Positions 11,960-23,024 of a stretch of 64,000 nucleotides of DNA are shown piece after piece; position 1 is the stretch's first letter; every line of letters begins with the position of its first letter. The stretch is from Lepturacanthus savala (taxonomy: Eukaryota; Chordata; Actinopteri; Scombriformes; Trichiuridae). The stretch spans positions 754,348-818,347 of the forward strand of contig CM060471.1 of assembly GCA_030544235.1 (NCBI GenBank), given 5' to 3'. The position numbers and the translations under genes were made by a program. The notes beneath the pieces were generated by a model, which searched no databases, was not told the DNA's origin, and worked only from the letters and a program-made list of their open reading frames with translations.

Positions 11960-13838
11960 TGGGCTGTTGTTCTCATAAATATATGTGGAGGTGAATATAG
12001 GCCGAATGATCTCGATAGTATAGTGTCAAAAGCCTGATATATGTCATACAGCTGTTTTGTAGACCCCAGTTGTTGCCCCAAAAGTATTAACTCATCAATG
12101 GGCCACACCGCTACAGTAATTGAAGGTATGGTCTTAAGCATCTGAGGGCCTGTTTCAAGAGCTATATTAGATGTACATAATATGAAATTAAAAACTGTAG
12201 TAACACAAAACAAGCAAAACCTTCAATGAGAAATGCATATTTTCATACTTAGTTAAGAACTTGTACAATGAAGAGTTACCAAAAAGTCATTGACCTCAAC
12301 ATTGCAATGTTTATTTCAGTTTTCTTTTATTCTCTTCAATTTAAAGGGGCTATGTGTAAATTCCCTCTAAATAGTACATGCCTTGCAGCCTTTTGCAACT
12401 TTTACATGAATGCATGATTATTGCAGATCATGTGTTTTCCATTTTATACATCTCATAATAACATATCTATAAGTTTGTGTTGCACTGCGTTTCCCCTGCA
12501 CTACACATGCAGAACACACACACTGACACTGTGGGACTAGTCGGTGAATTCTGACATGTTGGATTACACTTTTGGACTGATTATGGAGGGTAAAGCTATG
12601 TTCTTTCACTTTATATCTTTCACCTTTGTTTAGGAAATAATTAAAAATCAAAATAAGCTTTCGCTGTGTGATGCACATTTTGAATTTTTTTTCTGACCAA
12701 TATGTGACCATTTAACCAACAAGATTAAAATACACTATTTGTGGCTGTAGCCAGTGGTTCAAGGAGGAGGGGAGGTGGAAAAAAGAGAGGATAATAGTGA
12801 TGCAGCCGGTGTCTTCTCCTTTCAATCCACAGAGTGAAGTGAGGAGGTGGCTACACTTGCACCTTATTGGTTGTCCACCTACTGCCAACCAGCCTATGAC
12901 TCTCTCCCTCTCTTTCTTCACCCTTTGCTCCTATTGAACCCCTACTTACCAATCTTCCCTCAGTTCCCCTGTTTGCTTCAACATTATAGTATATAAACAG
13001 TTTATTAAAATGAAAAGAAAAAACACATTCTCCTCTAGCACCAAGAGCACTGTAACATTAACTCTGTTCTTGGCTAATTAATGATGTTCAAAAACAGCCA
13101 ACAGGTTAGAAAAATGAAACTTGTAGTTTACCTGATAATATTAATCAGTAACACTCTTTTTATAGGTTAAATGGTTGATTATGAACATCCTTAGTATGTG
13201 TGTGACAGCTGCGCGAGCCATATCATTAGCTGGAGACATACTATCTGCATCCTGTAGTCAGATAACTTGAGGTGGGCATTGGTCGTCTAAAGGTTAGAGA
13301 AGCAAGCTTGTTCAGTCCCTTGTATGAGCATTGCCTCATTACCACCATGGATGCTGCATTCCATTTGAACTGGATTTCTGAGTTTCGAGTGGCAAATTTG
13401 TGGAATGCCCCATTGGAATTTCAGTTTATAGCACTTGTGACTAGGGTTTATTGCACTAAATCAGCCACATGTATGGTGTTGTTGACAATGTATATAGTAA
13501 CCCTTCATTTTGCATATGTAGCATTGTGGCAATGGACAGGAGAAGTTGAAGCAGAGCAACAGCAGCAGCTTCCTACTCTTAAACTAATTTTCAAATATTA
13601 AAAATATTATTCAGGAGTATTGATAAACTTTTATAAATGTATTACTCTTATTGATTTTTTGATTGTTATAAACTGCTGTCCTTGATAAGAATTATTTTAT
13701 TTAGTATTTGTTCATTTTTGAAGCTTAAAACACAATATTATTTGTGAAAAAGTTTCTTTTTTGTTTTGTTTTAAAATATCTCTGCAAACAAATAATTGGC
13801 AATAGGGCAGCAAGTAGCATATAACTACATATGTGTAG
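11960..13838. other. Non-coding interval
   Basis: No convincing gene is present. A frame of 109 codons at 13272-13601 has no recognisable domain and ends in a glutamine run from a CAG/CAA stretch. The segment beginning TTAAAGGGGCTATGTG at about 12342 resembles the ends of TTAA-type fish MITEs, but I could not find a matching inverted end. Confidence 0.4.
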
Positions 13839-13840
13839 TA

Positions 13841-14095
13841 GAGGGAGACCTGCTTCATTTTATCATGGTCACTTGTAAATACATAGGAACTACATATGAA
13901 CAGAGACACAAACTACATCTGAACACAAATATGAACTACATATGAACTGGAAAGGGAGACTCATTTAATTTTTTAGGTTCAGTCAATTGAAAATACATAT
14001 GAACAGAGATATGAATTGCATATAAACTAAAATATGAACTAAATATGACCTACCCAAAGAGACTCACTTCACTTTACAGGTCTGGTCACTTCTAC
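13841..14095. repeat. Imperfect tandem repeat, about 105-110 bp period
   Basis: Three diverged units start near 13841, 13951 and 14055. Each has a motif like gggagac..ttcattt..ggtcact/cagt followed by repeated phrases of the type gaactacatatgaac and agagatatgaa. The CATATG palindrome recurs many times. A related run of ctacatatgaac phrases is at 35640-35710. There is no coding capacity and the origin is unknown. Confidence 0.65.
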
Positions 14096-14185
14096 ACACA
14101 CTGGCAGTAGCCTATTGTTCATTGAAGTGTAATGTCCCTTGTCAATAAAAAAAAAAAAAAAAATCAATACTGTGTTTTGTTTAAC

Positions 14186-14219
14186 AACGACTACAAAGAC
14201 TACAAAGACTACAAAGACA
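14186..14219. repeat. 10-bp short tandem repeat
   Basis: The unit GACTACAAAG is repeated about three times (gactacaaagactacaaag, then again). A 15-18 base A run lies just upstream at about 14147-14163. It is a simple-sequence locus with no gene. Confidence 0.85.
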
Positions 14220-14229
14220 ATCTCCTGAG

Positions 14230-17200
14230 AGAGGTTGTGTGTAAGGCAGAAGCCACTGAGCATATGCAGGAAAATGATTTGATTCAGTTCAGGGGGACTG
14301 TTGTCATATCACAATCATCTTACATTGTACTAAAGTTATTTACATTGTACAGTGTGCCCAAAGTCCTGTTTGGTGAGTAGTGCCTTAATTACTTACTTTA
14401 ACATGTTGTTTTCCTGTTGCCTTACTTATTTCAGGAAGACCCTAGTTTCCTATAAGTATACATCTTTACTTATCTGTTACAGCCAGAGTTGAAGTATTCT
14501 CACACTAAACAAATGACTTTTCGAGCTACAGCTTGTTCACTATCATCACTATTATGTGATGTTCACTATTATTCACTGAGGATCAGATGATGATAAATCC
14601 TTCAAACCTGTTTTTTTATGTGAGGAGAACAAAGATCTGTTTCTGTGATCTTTGTATACTTGGCTTTCCTCGTGGGACCATGTGGCCCTGTGGATGCTAA
14701 CTAGCACAGTGTTTAAGAGTTGTAACATGCACACATTTTCAGAAGTTAACAGCTACATCTGAAAGGAAAAGTGTGTATAAACAGATTACCAGACCGGGTT
14801 GCCAAAGAGCTCACTGAAGTGCTAACATTCCTTATTAAAGTTTTCACTTAGCTTTGAGGTGTTGCTTAAAGACATGCTTTCATAGCATGTCTGTTTTTAT
14901 AAAGGTTAACAAGCACAATAAATAAGGGCACTCATTTGGAATAGTTTGTAACATGAATAAATATTGTGCAAGCAAAGAATGGATAATGTGTTGGGAGTGA
15001 GTGAGCGATTGTGGGAAAATATCATGGAAAATATTAGCAAATCGGAAAATGTTACAGGTAGTTGGAATACAAGAGATATTGTAACAATATAATGCATTCT
15101 GAGCTTGTGATGACAAATCTTCCAGAACAACATGAAATTTCACCCTTTACTCTTTCATTTGCACATTTAGACACACACACACACATACATGGTGAGGATT
15201 GTTTCACTAATGAGTTGGTTTGGCTGCCGTTTAGTTACAAGCAGGAGTGAATGGTGGGACCTCAACCCAGTGCAGTCTAGTAGAGTGTACAGAGTGCACC
15301 TAATGCCATGGGGACCAACTGACCGGCAACTTTTGCCTGACGAGACACAGCTCACACAGGCAACTTTGGAGATGGGTGCCATGATCTGACCACAAGCGTC
15401 TGTGGAACATGTTTCACATTCTTTACCAGTGTAAAAAACAAACAAACAAAAAAACACTTTACATTACAAATCGCACACATGTGAAAGTAAAAAAAGATAT
15501 TTGCAGTACTGTAGTAATATATTTGAGTATCCAAAATAAAAGTATGCATCTGTGAAAAATTTGGGAAAAAAATGGTTTATTATTACCTGTTTTGGTCATT
15601 TTAAAAGAGCTTTGGATAACTTCTTTTTACTTTCCTTTACAAAGTCAAAAATGTATTCTGAACCCTGATACACCCTCAGACCAGAGCTCCTACTGTCTAA
15701 TCAATGCATTTCAACAGTTTTAATGTTAATTTGGTGTTAAAGTATTAATAGAACCATAGTTACATACAGGTACATAACACTCATCATTCAAAACTATACT
15801 TCCAGAGTGTAGAAGTAATGATTGTGCTGATGAAGTTGCAATTTTACCACTGAACTTTTAACACTGATAATCTTTGGTGGAGGAGTCATTCAAAGGCATA
15901 TTTCTTTATTAGATTCCTCATACAACAAGAGGATGAATTAATACAAATTTTCACCAGTAGGTATACAAAGTGACATATTTTCACCCTGTCATATTTTTTG
16001 GAGGATTTGATGATTATTTCTATTTTCCTGATTTAATATCCAGAATTTATTGACTCATGAGTCTATAATATTGACACTTTGGAGATGAACAGCAGCCCTT
16101 TAAGTCATGATGCATGTAAAGAACCAGAACCTCAAAACTAGAGGCTACATCTTTGAGTCTTGGTACAGCATTGCAATTTCTCCTTGTCACAGAAGCAGGA
16201 TACCCCCATATTAGCAGTTTTGTGATGTGTTTCACCTTCTCAAACAGCTTATCTGATTGCATCAAAGGCAAAAGTGAAAAGAGTCTAAAGAGGAAGCTGT
16301 AGTGTAGGAGACGCAGTGAGTGAACAAGAAAAAGGAGCGGTAGAGTAAGGTGGGTGAGTGAGTAATTACCTGCAGCTGTTGGGCTTAGTTGGGGAGTATA
16401 AATCTGTAACCACATCAGAAATTATCCATAAAATTTACAACTTAGAAAACCATGTGTGTGGCTCTTTAACACTCTTTAACCTACAGAGCTGTCTCTTACA
16501 CTGACCCGGAAAAGTGCTGGTGGCCAATTACAACACTGAGGTCCAACTATGCCACAGTGACATACTGTATGTGACATACGACATGCTGTACACATTTTTC
16601 AATGGTAAAAAAGAGATTGTATGATGATCAAGGCATGCACATTGGAATATGGTCCAAAACAGGTAAATAAAATGGTGGAAAAAGCAAAAAGCCTGAGCAG
16701 CCAATCAATCACTTTAATGAATCTGTGATTGACAGGAGTTATGAGGACTGGGCAGAATGTGGGTCCAGAAAAAAAATGCAGGAATTAGCCAGTAGTTGTA
16801 AAAGGAGAGAACATGAACTAACTTTCTCACCAGGTCTGGAACCATTCACACATCTGAGATCAATTAATCTGTCTGACCATTCATTTACTTCTCAATGAAG
16901 GATGATGTAATTCTGAGCTACTGTATATCAGAGGGTATCTGTGCTGTGTGTCTGTATGGATGCGTTGATGTGTAGCCAACACTCACTGCTTCTTATGTGA
17001 TAAAGACCACAAACCTTGGCTCTGAATAAGTGAACAAAAAGTACTTACACTCTATATAAGATTCCCAGTTTGTTTTAATTCCTCATTAACACAATAATAT
17101 GTACCTGCAGATCTTCCTCAGGTCACCTGAGAACCTTATATCAAGTAGTGGTTGTCATATGCAAGTGGAATTAAAAAAGGAGTGGGAATAATGTAACAGT

Positions 17201-18315
17201 GTGCAGGGTCTTTCTTATATGTATGTTCCTTTGTGGAAATTTTTATAATCCAGCACAAAGGCACAAACAACCTTGTTTTTGGTAGTGAAAAGAAATTGAC
17301 ATATCGACAGTGTTGGGTGAAAACTTTGTAACAATTTTTAAGTAGATGAAAAAAATGTCTCTCTCTGTCTCTTCTCAACATGCAGTAAAGCTGGGACACT
17401 TCCTTGGAATTTCCTGAGGGTCTGTGAACATGTCTTGGAGTAAGACGGCTGTGGCCTAGTAGTAGTAGTAGTCTGTGCTAGCATTAGGAATAAAGTATCA
17501 GCTAAATCAGCTAACATCTTAGCATGCGATTTTTGAAGTTACAATACTTTGATTACATTGGCTGAAGGAAGAAATGGGAAGTGGGAAATGGAAAGCAAGA
17601 GCATGAGGAATGTTGTGATACTGAGCTTTACAGTGCAATCAAAGTGCTGCTCCAGGATAGTGCCATGATACAGTAGGTAGTAGCCAGACAGGAAGTAATG
17701 GGAGAGAGAGAGGGGGGGAGACACACAGCAAAGGAATGAAAGGGACACCGGGGTCTGATGCTTAAGAAAATAGACTGTATGGTGCTCTAGCCCTACACCA
17801 CTGTTTTGAATATCCATCCAAAAAACATACCATCATATCATGCCAAGCACAAGCTACATCTGAAAGCTGAGGATGATCTGACAAATAGTCAGAGAGATAC
17901 ATGAGCCACAGACTCATATATACAGACACTCCTTGCTTTTGCGATGAAATATACCCTAAAATGTAATGTACCTAGCAATAGAAAAAAGTAACACATTATG
18001 TAATAACAACAAAGGGGGGGAAAAGTGTAGACATTGTGTGTAAAGTTCCAGGTGGGAGATTCAATGATGGAAGCTGCAATACCATAAAAATACATAAAAC
18101 TAGAATAGGAAATAATTATATAAAAAAAGTTTTATTATTTTTGACATTTCCATAAATATTCTTGTTTACAATATTTCTATACTTTTTTCATGCATATACT
18201 TTTTGTTGAATTTATCACAGTTCCCATCAGCTAACCTGTGTTAGCTAGCTAGCAACATTACCCTACTCTAAAACCCACAGCCCTGTAAGGCCAGATTTTT
18301 TTATAAAGTAGATTT
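14230..18315. other. Long non-coding interval
   Basis: About 4 kb without a recognisable gene or clear transposon. Small simple repeats are seen: a (CA)n stretch near 15172-15184, a (TAG)n stretch at about 17457-17472 and a G run near 18010. Short overlapping frames show no domains. Confidence 0.45.
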
Positions 18316-18455
18316 TGAGTTGTGTGTGCTCCATGATAGACTGGTGACCATCTGGGCTGTATCCTGCCTCTCATCTGTAATGTGCTGGGATTGGCTCCAG
18401 CAGACCATGTGACCCTAATGAGGAATAATCAGGTATAGAAGATGACTGACTACTG
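18316..18455 (+). mobile_element. 3' fragment of DANA-like SINE
   Basis: This is the 3' half of the SINE, from a diverged version of the gtgtgtgccccacgattggc region through ctgggattggctccagcag to a tail aataatcaggtatagaagatgactgac. The head is absent and I found no secure target-site duplication. The divergence indicates an older insertion than the copies at 7.6 and 40.9 kb. Confidence 0.85.
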
Positions 18456-18459
18456 AGAT

Positions 18460-20262
18460 TTTCAGTTTGAAATCACCATATTCAAGTATTTAACCCCATC
18501 AAATCTTAATGTAAACATTTAAATAATTAGCCAGCTTTATAATCAACTAGACAGTCAAAGATAAGTGTTTAAAATGAAGAAACATTATGTATGATTATAT
18601 ACTAATCCTTAAGTTCCTCCTTAAGGTGACAATATTAATCATATAGGGAAGTGACAAGGTTAATATTCTTTTCTGCACTTTTGAACAAAGTCACTTTCAA
18701 CATTTCTTTCAACAACCCAATAATATGAATTCCTCTTAAAATGTAAAGAGGGGATAAACAGAATGAAGGATTTCTCATTTCATACACAATTAAACATTTT
18801 GTTCTAGATCTTCATTTTTTTTCCAACCACTTAAACATAGGCCATTCCCATCAATCATTTGTTTGTAAAAAGAACAACTAACAAAAATGTTCAAATGATT
18901 TTGTCTTACTAGTATTTCTGCTGCAAAGTGGGGATGAAGAACATTACTGGACTTTGAATCGCTTGACTGTCTGTTTTAAATCTGGGTCAATACCATTGGT
19001 GGTGCTGGGGCATGTTCACTCCTTGCCTTTTGATGCTATCTGAGCCTTATGTCATGGAAGCATGTGACATTTGCTGAGCTAAAAAATAAACAAATAAATA
19101 AACTTTACATCTGTGGTGTCTACACTTCAATCTGTCACATCACCTCCCACAGTATAACTGGTGAAATCACCAATAGATGAGATCTAGTCATTGAGCGAAT
19201 GAATTAAATGTATGTAGTGTAAAATATGAATTGCGCTAACCTCCAGCAGCTCAGCCCTGGATGCTTCTGTTTGAATGAAGTATATAAGATGATACCCTGC
19301 ATGTCCATGTGGGGCCCCTACGGGTTACGTTTGGGCTGCATATATCGGCCACAAGGGCTTGCCCATGGTTTCCATGGTGACCCCACCTGTTATTTACCCA
19401 TTTATGGGACAATATATAGGCAAAAACAGGTGCGTGCATATATGCATGGGAATAATGAATAATTATTAAATTAAATTAAATTATTAAAGGCCACATAAGG
19501 CATTTACAACTGGGGAGATTTAAACACTTTGGACTGACTTATAGTGTTAATCACCCTGGTGTTTTCACATTGCTGTGACTGTGTTGACAGTCAATGGTGT
19601 GCTTTATATGGTGGTTCATCACAATGATAGCATCTTTGGGCTTCTCAGTCGTGGTCTGGATGAGAGTGAGAAAAAAAATACAAGGGAAAGAAAAGGAATT
19701 AAAACAGTATGTTTGCTTATCTTCCAAACCATTGTCAAACATAGGATATGTATCATATTAAATGCAGGGGAAAGCATCCAAGAACTGCTGCAAGACAAAT
19801 AAGCTTCAGAAACAGAACTCCTTAATAAATAAAGGCTGAAAAGGCACTTATCAGCATCATCAAATTATGCATAGTGTGTTAGCCCACAAGCCCTGAAAAA
19901 AGAATAGAACAATTGCACACAGCCCAGCTCCTGTTCCACCTGATCCAGTTTCGTCTGTTTGCTGGCAGTGTCTTTGAGGTGGTGTAAGAAGGGAGGTGTG
20001 CTACAGAGCAGCAGCGTAGTGTCTGTAGGGGGTTAAGAAGGTGGTGGGTCGGGTAACTAGCCTGGTAGGCTCCAAAGCTTTCAAAATATGTTTCTTTAGC
20101 TGAGTGGTGCTTTTTCTCCTTGCTGGCGTGGCATAGATGGTGTTTCAAACAGGATGACAAGTATTTCTTTGGCTCAAACAATATCTACAGGGAGCCCGTT
20201 GATGAGCCCAAACCCGAACAAATGACTGGCTTCTTCTTGAAGAAAATCAAGCAACGAAAACA
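18460..20262. other. Non-coding interval
   Basis: No gene is recognised. The piece 19295-19400 (catgtggggcccctacgggt, then further phrases of the catgg/ccatgg kind) resembles a GC-richer dispersed fish repeat and differs in composition from its surroundings, but I cannot classify it. Confidence 0.4.
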
Positions 20263-20264
20263 CT

Positions 20265-20274
20265 GATATATATA

Positions 20275-20337
<63 letters not shown>
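20265..20337. repeat. (TA)n microsatellite
   Basis: An almost pure TA dinucleotide run covers about 58 bases from 20279, preceded by a short interrupted stretch. It generates spurious isoleucine-tyrosine reading frames. Confidence 0.97.
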
Positions 20338-20339
<2 letters not shown>

Positions 20340-21612
20340 AAATCCTGGAGCTTTCTTTTTGGGTATATGGTGAATACCTGCATGTCACTTCTACACTGAA
20401 GACAAGATCTAAATTGGCATAGGATCTGCAAAGTTGTGGTTAAGTTCTGACTTATTTCAGCAGTAGTGATGTGGGGTTGCAGGTAAAAAACGGAAAAACA
20501 TTTTCAATGAAAATGTCCAATAAATACAAAAACAAAGCAAACAAGTCTAAAAATATAAGTATTTATGCTTGATTGCATACCTTTGAAAGGTTATGATCTG
20601 TACCAGGTCAGCTTTAGAGGGTTGGTGTAAATTCATGAGAAAGTAAGTCATCTCTGGTTGGATCTGTCCCCAGTATGATCCCAGAGAAAGCATTAAATGG
20701 CGTCAGTGGACGGGAGGAGGTAATAAAGCTGTTTATTGTCACAGGTGGAGCAGAGTGTGTGATGCTGTTGAAGTTGGAGGCCCAGCTGGAGGAACCAGCA
20801 GTGTTCAAAATGAAGCCCCATCAAGACCATGCCTGAGGGCCTTTTCCTTGACATATTCACATACAGTGACTGCTCACAGAAACAGTCACAAATAGCTTGT
20901 TAATTATTTGATGAAAAAATAACCTATTACTTGACGTTCCAGCTCCTACATAAAACGTATCAACAGTACCCTCCATTAAAACATGCAACTCTTCAAACAC
21001 CACCCATCTGAATATAAACTGGGTAAATATTATTTTTTAAAGAGTGTGTAGGTGCAATATGTAAAAAGTAATACATTTTCCTTCCATATCCTTATGTAAT
21101 AACAACACATTTTGTAATAATCCATCTCATTGTGTAATAAAATTCTTGACTGCAAAATGTTATAAACTTTGCCCCATTTTAATAATTTACTTCTAGCATC
21201 AGTATTTACAAAATGAGGGTGATGCACCTTTTTCCATGAACAAAATGTAATAATTTGGTGCATTACATAATAATCCACGAAAATGTATCTTTTAATTAGG
21301 AAAAACATCACACCATCAGAACAACATCAACTTTAAGCATACCAGCATGAATCTTAAAGAATTCATTTTACAAACTACAGTAGTATAATGTTTCATTGAT
21401 CAAACCTAAGTCAAATATAACAATAAGCATCAGTCTAGAACAGAGAAAGCTCATAGAGACAAAAACAGCATAAATCAGTGTTACTAATATGAGCATAGAC
21501 ATGCTCAGCCTGTCAAAATAGATACACATTGTATTATTTTTATATATTATGGTTTTGAATTATACTATTATTTAATATCGTATTGACAAACTAACTAGAC
21601 CTGGAAGAAAAT
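20340..21612. other. Non-coding interval with possible AT-rich MITE
   Basis: No gene is recognised. Between about 21035 and 21310 the motif tgtaataa/ttacataa recurs in both orientations (gtaataacaac, gtaataatcc, gcattacataataat), which resembles old fish MITEs, but clear termini were not found. Confidence 0.35.
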
Positions 21613-21614
21613 AC

Positions 21615-22230
21615 ATCCATTTATTTTCTGTACTTATCCGAATCTGGTGTTGGGGGCAGCAGCCTCAGAAGAGAAGCCCAGACTTACCTCTTCTGGTTAG
21701 GTCATCCAGGGGGAACCCCAGGGCATTCCCAGGCCAGCTGACAGAAATAGTCTGGCCAGCATGCCCCTCAACACCCTGGTTGTGCCTAGGAATTCAGTGG
21801 CATACAGGGACCAGTTGGCCCGTGTCAATGGGTCTGGAACCCCATACTCCCGGAACACCGGCCACAGGACACCTCGAGGGACCCAATCAAATGTTGTCTC
21901 TAGGTCCACAAAGCACATGTGTACTGGTTGGGTGAACTTCCATGTATCCTCCAGTACCACGCTAAGTGTTGACTATCGTACAGACCCTCCTCTACAGGAG
22001 CCCTGAATAGACGTTCTCAGGGAGGCTGAGGTGTGTGATCCCCTGTAGTTGGAGCAGACCCTTTGGTCCCCCTTTTTTTGAAGAGGGCAATCACCACCCC
22101 AGTCTGCCTGCCCAGAGGTACTGCCCCTGATGTCCACTTGATCCTGCAGAGTTGTGTCAACCAAGACAACCCTACAACATCCATAGTCTTCTTGTCTTGC
22201 AGTCTTGCGGAGGAGTTCATGGCTGTTCCA
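21615..22230 (-). pseudogene. LINE reverse transcriptase fragment (Tx1/Rex-like)
   Basis: Minus-strand pieces in several frames carry reverse transcriptase landmarks: GLSWLTQLCRIKW and GRQTGVVIALFKK (22210-22070), a CSNYRG motif, and then QPVHMCFVDLETTFDWVPRG (about 21900), the D-box region that normally reads AFDRVPRG. After about 21760 the sequence jumps to the 3' end of the same family (a leucine/glycine-rich AGLGMPWG segment and the run to 21615), so the polymerase core has been deleted. A 3' fragment of the same family lies at 56325-56440. The clade is named from memory and is uncertain. Confidence 0.8.
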
Positions 22231-22599
22231 CCACAGAGGAGTGGTGGTCTCCTAGCATTACCCTAATGGCCACCCACATACTGTTATTGACATTATAATA
22301 CTGTATTTCTACAGAAATAAAAAGTATAAAATGTATATAAGCACCAAATATAACATACCTGTGTTTATGAATGCTAAGTTCATATCACTGTGGGATAGTA
22401 GAGGTTTAATTTGTCATGTCTGCAATAATATAATAAATAAATAATACAAGCATAAATCTGGTATTATTCTGGTATTGTTCTGTAAATGATAAATCAGTGT
22501 CCCACATAATGCTATTTTTTTTAAGGTTTTATGATTATAGACACACACAATCAATTGCAAATGTGTATAAGGACAACTTCAATTGGGAAAAACATGTAA

Positions 22600-22772
22600 G
22601 GCGATTTTCACATCACATAGGGCGATCTTTGCCTCTTGCGTGCAATGGGCACGCAAAACCGTGCCCATTGCATCACCTCACAAACATTCACATCTAATCG
22701 CATCTTTACATAGACTTGTAATCTCATCGCACGACAGCACAAAAACACAATTGGTGTGAACACGGCTTAAGT
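22600..22772. repeat. Hairpin-containing repeat, likely MITE remnant
   Basis: A perfect 13-bp stem, TGCAATGGGCACG at 22641-22653 and its complement at 22660-22672, is separated by a 6-base loop. The surrounding sequence (aggcgatttt, gggcgatctt, atcgcatc, tcatcgcacgac, and the end gtgtgaacacggc) is typical of non-autonomous DNA elements common in fish. The termini were not resolved. Confidence 0.6.
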
Positions 22773-22774
22773 GT

Positions 22775-22918
22775 GTAAGTGAATATTGTGTGCCCCATGG
22801 TAGACTGGTGACTTGTCTCGGGTGTATCCCTGCCTCTCACCCAAAGTATGCTGGGATTGGCTCCAGCAGACCCCTGTGAACCAAGTGAGGAATAAGCAGG
22901 TATAGAAAATGACTGAAA
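22775..22918 (+). mobile_element. 3' fragment of DANA-like SINE
   Basis: This is the 3' half of the SINE with diagnostic phrases ctgggattggctccagcag and aataagcaggtatagaaaat ending in gactga. The 5' half is missing. No secure target-site duplication was found, so it may have been truncated by a neighbouring insertion. Confidence 0.85.
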
Positions 22919-23024
22919 GACTAAGTTATACAATTTTAAAACAGATAATTAAAAGGCGAAGAATTTAAAATTAAAACAAAAGTGGCCGCTCGCGCACCCC
23001 CCAGCACCACACTTTGGGAATCCC

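Noticed and set aside
13272..13601. Possible 109-residue protein gene
   Set aside because: It has no domain or splice context, and codon use is indistinguishable from the AT-rich surroundings.
13841..14095. CRISPR-like spaced repeats
   Set aside because: Units are diverged tandem repeats without unique spacers, and the genome is a vertebrate.
20174..20431. Ile-Tyr repeat protein
   Set aside because: It is produced solely by the (TA)n microsatellite.
20614..20830. Exon-like, moderately GC-rich stretch
   Set aside because: Neither strand shows splice signals or a recognisable protein; left as non-coding.
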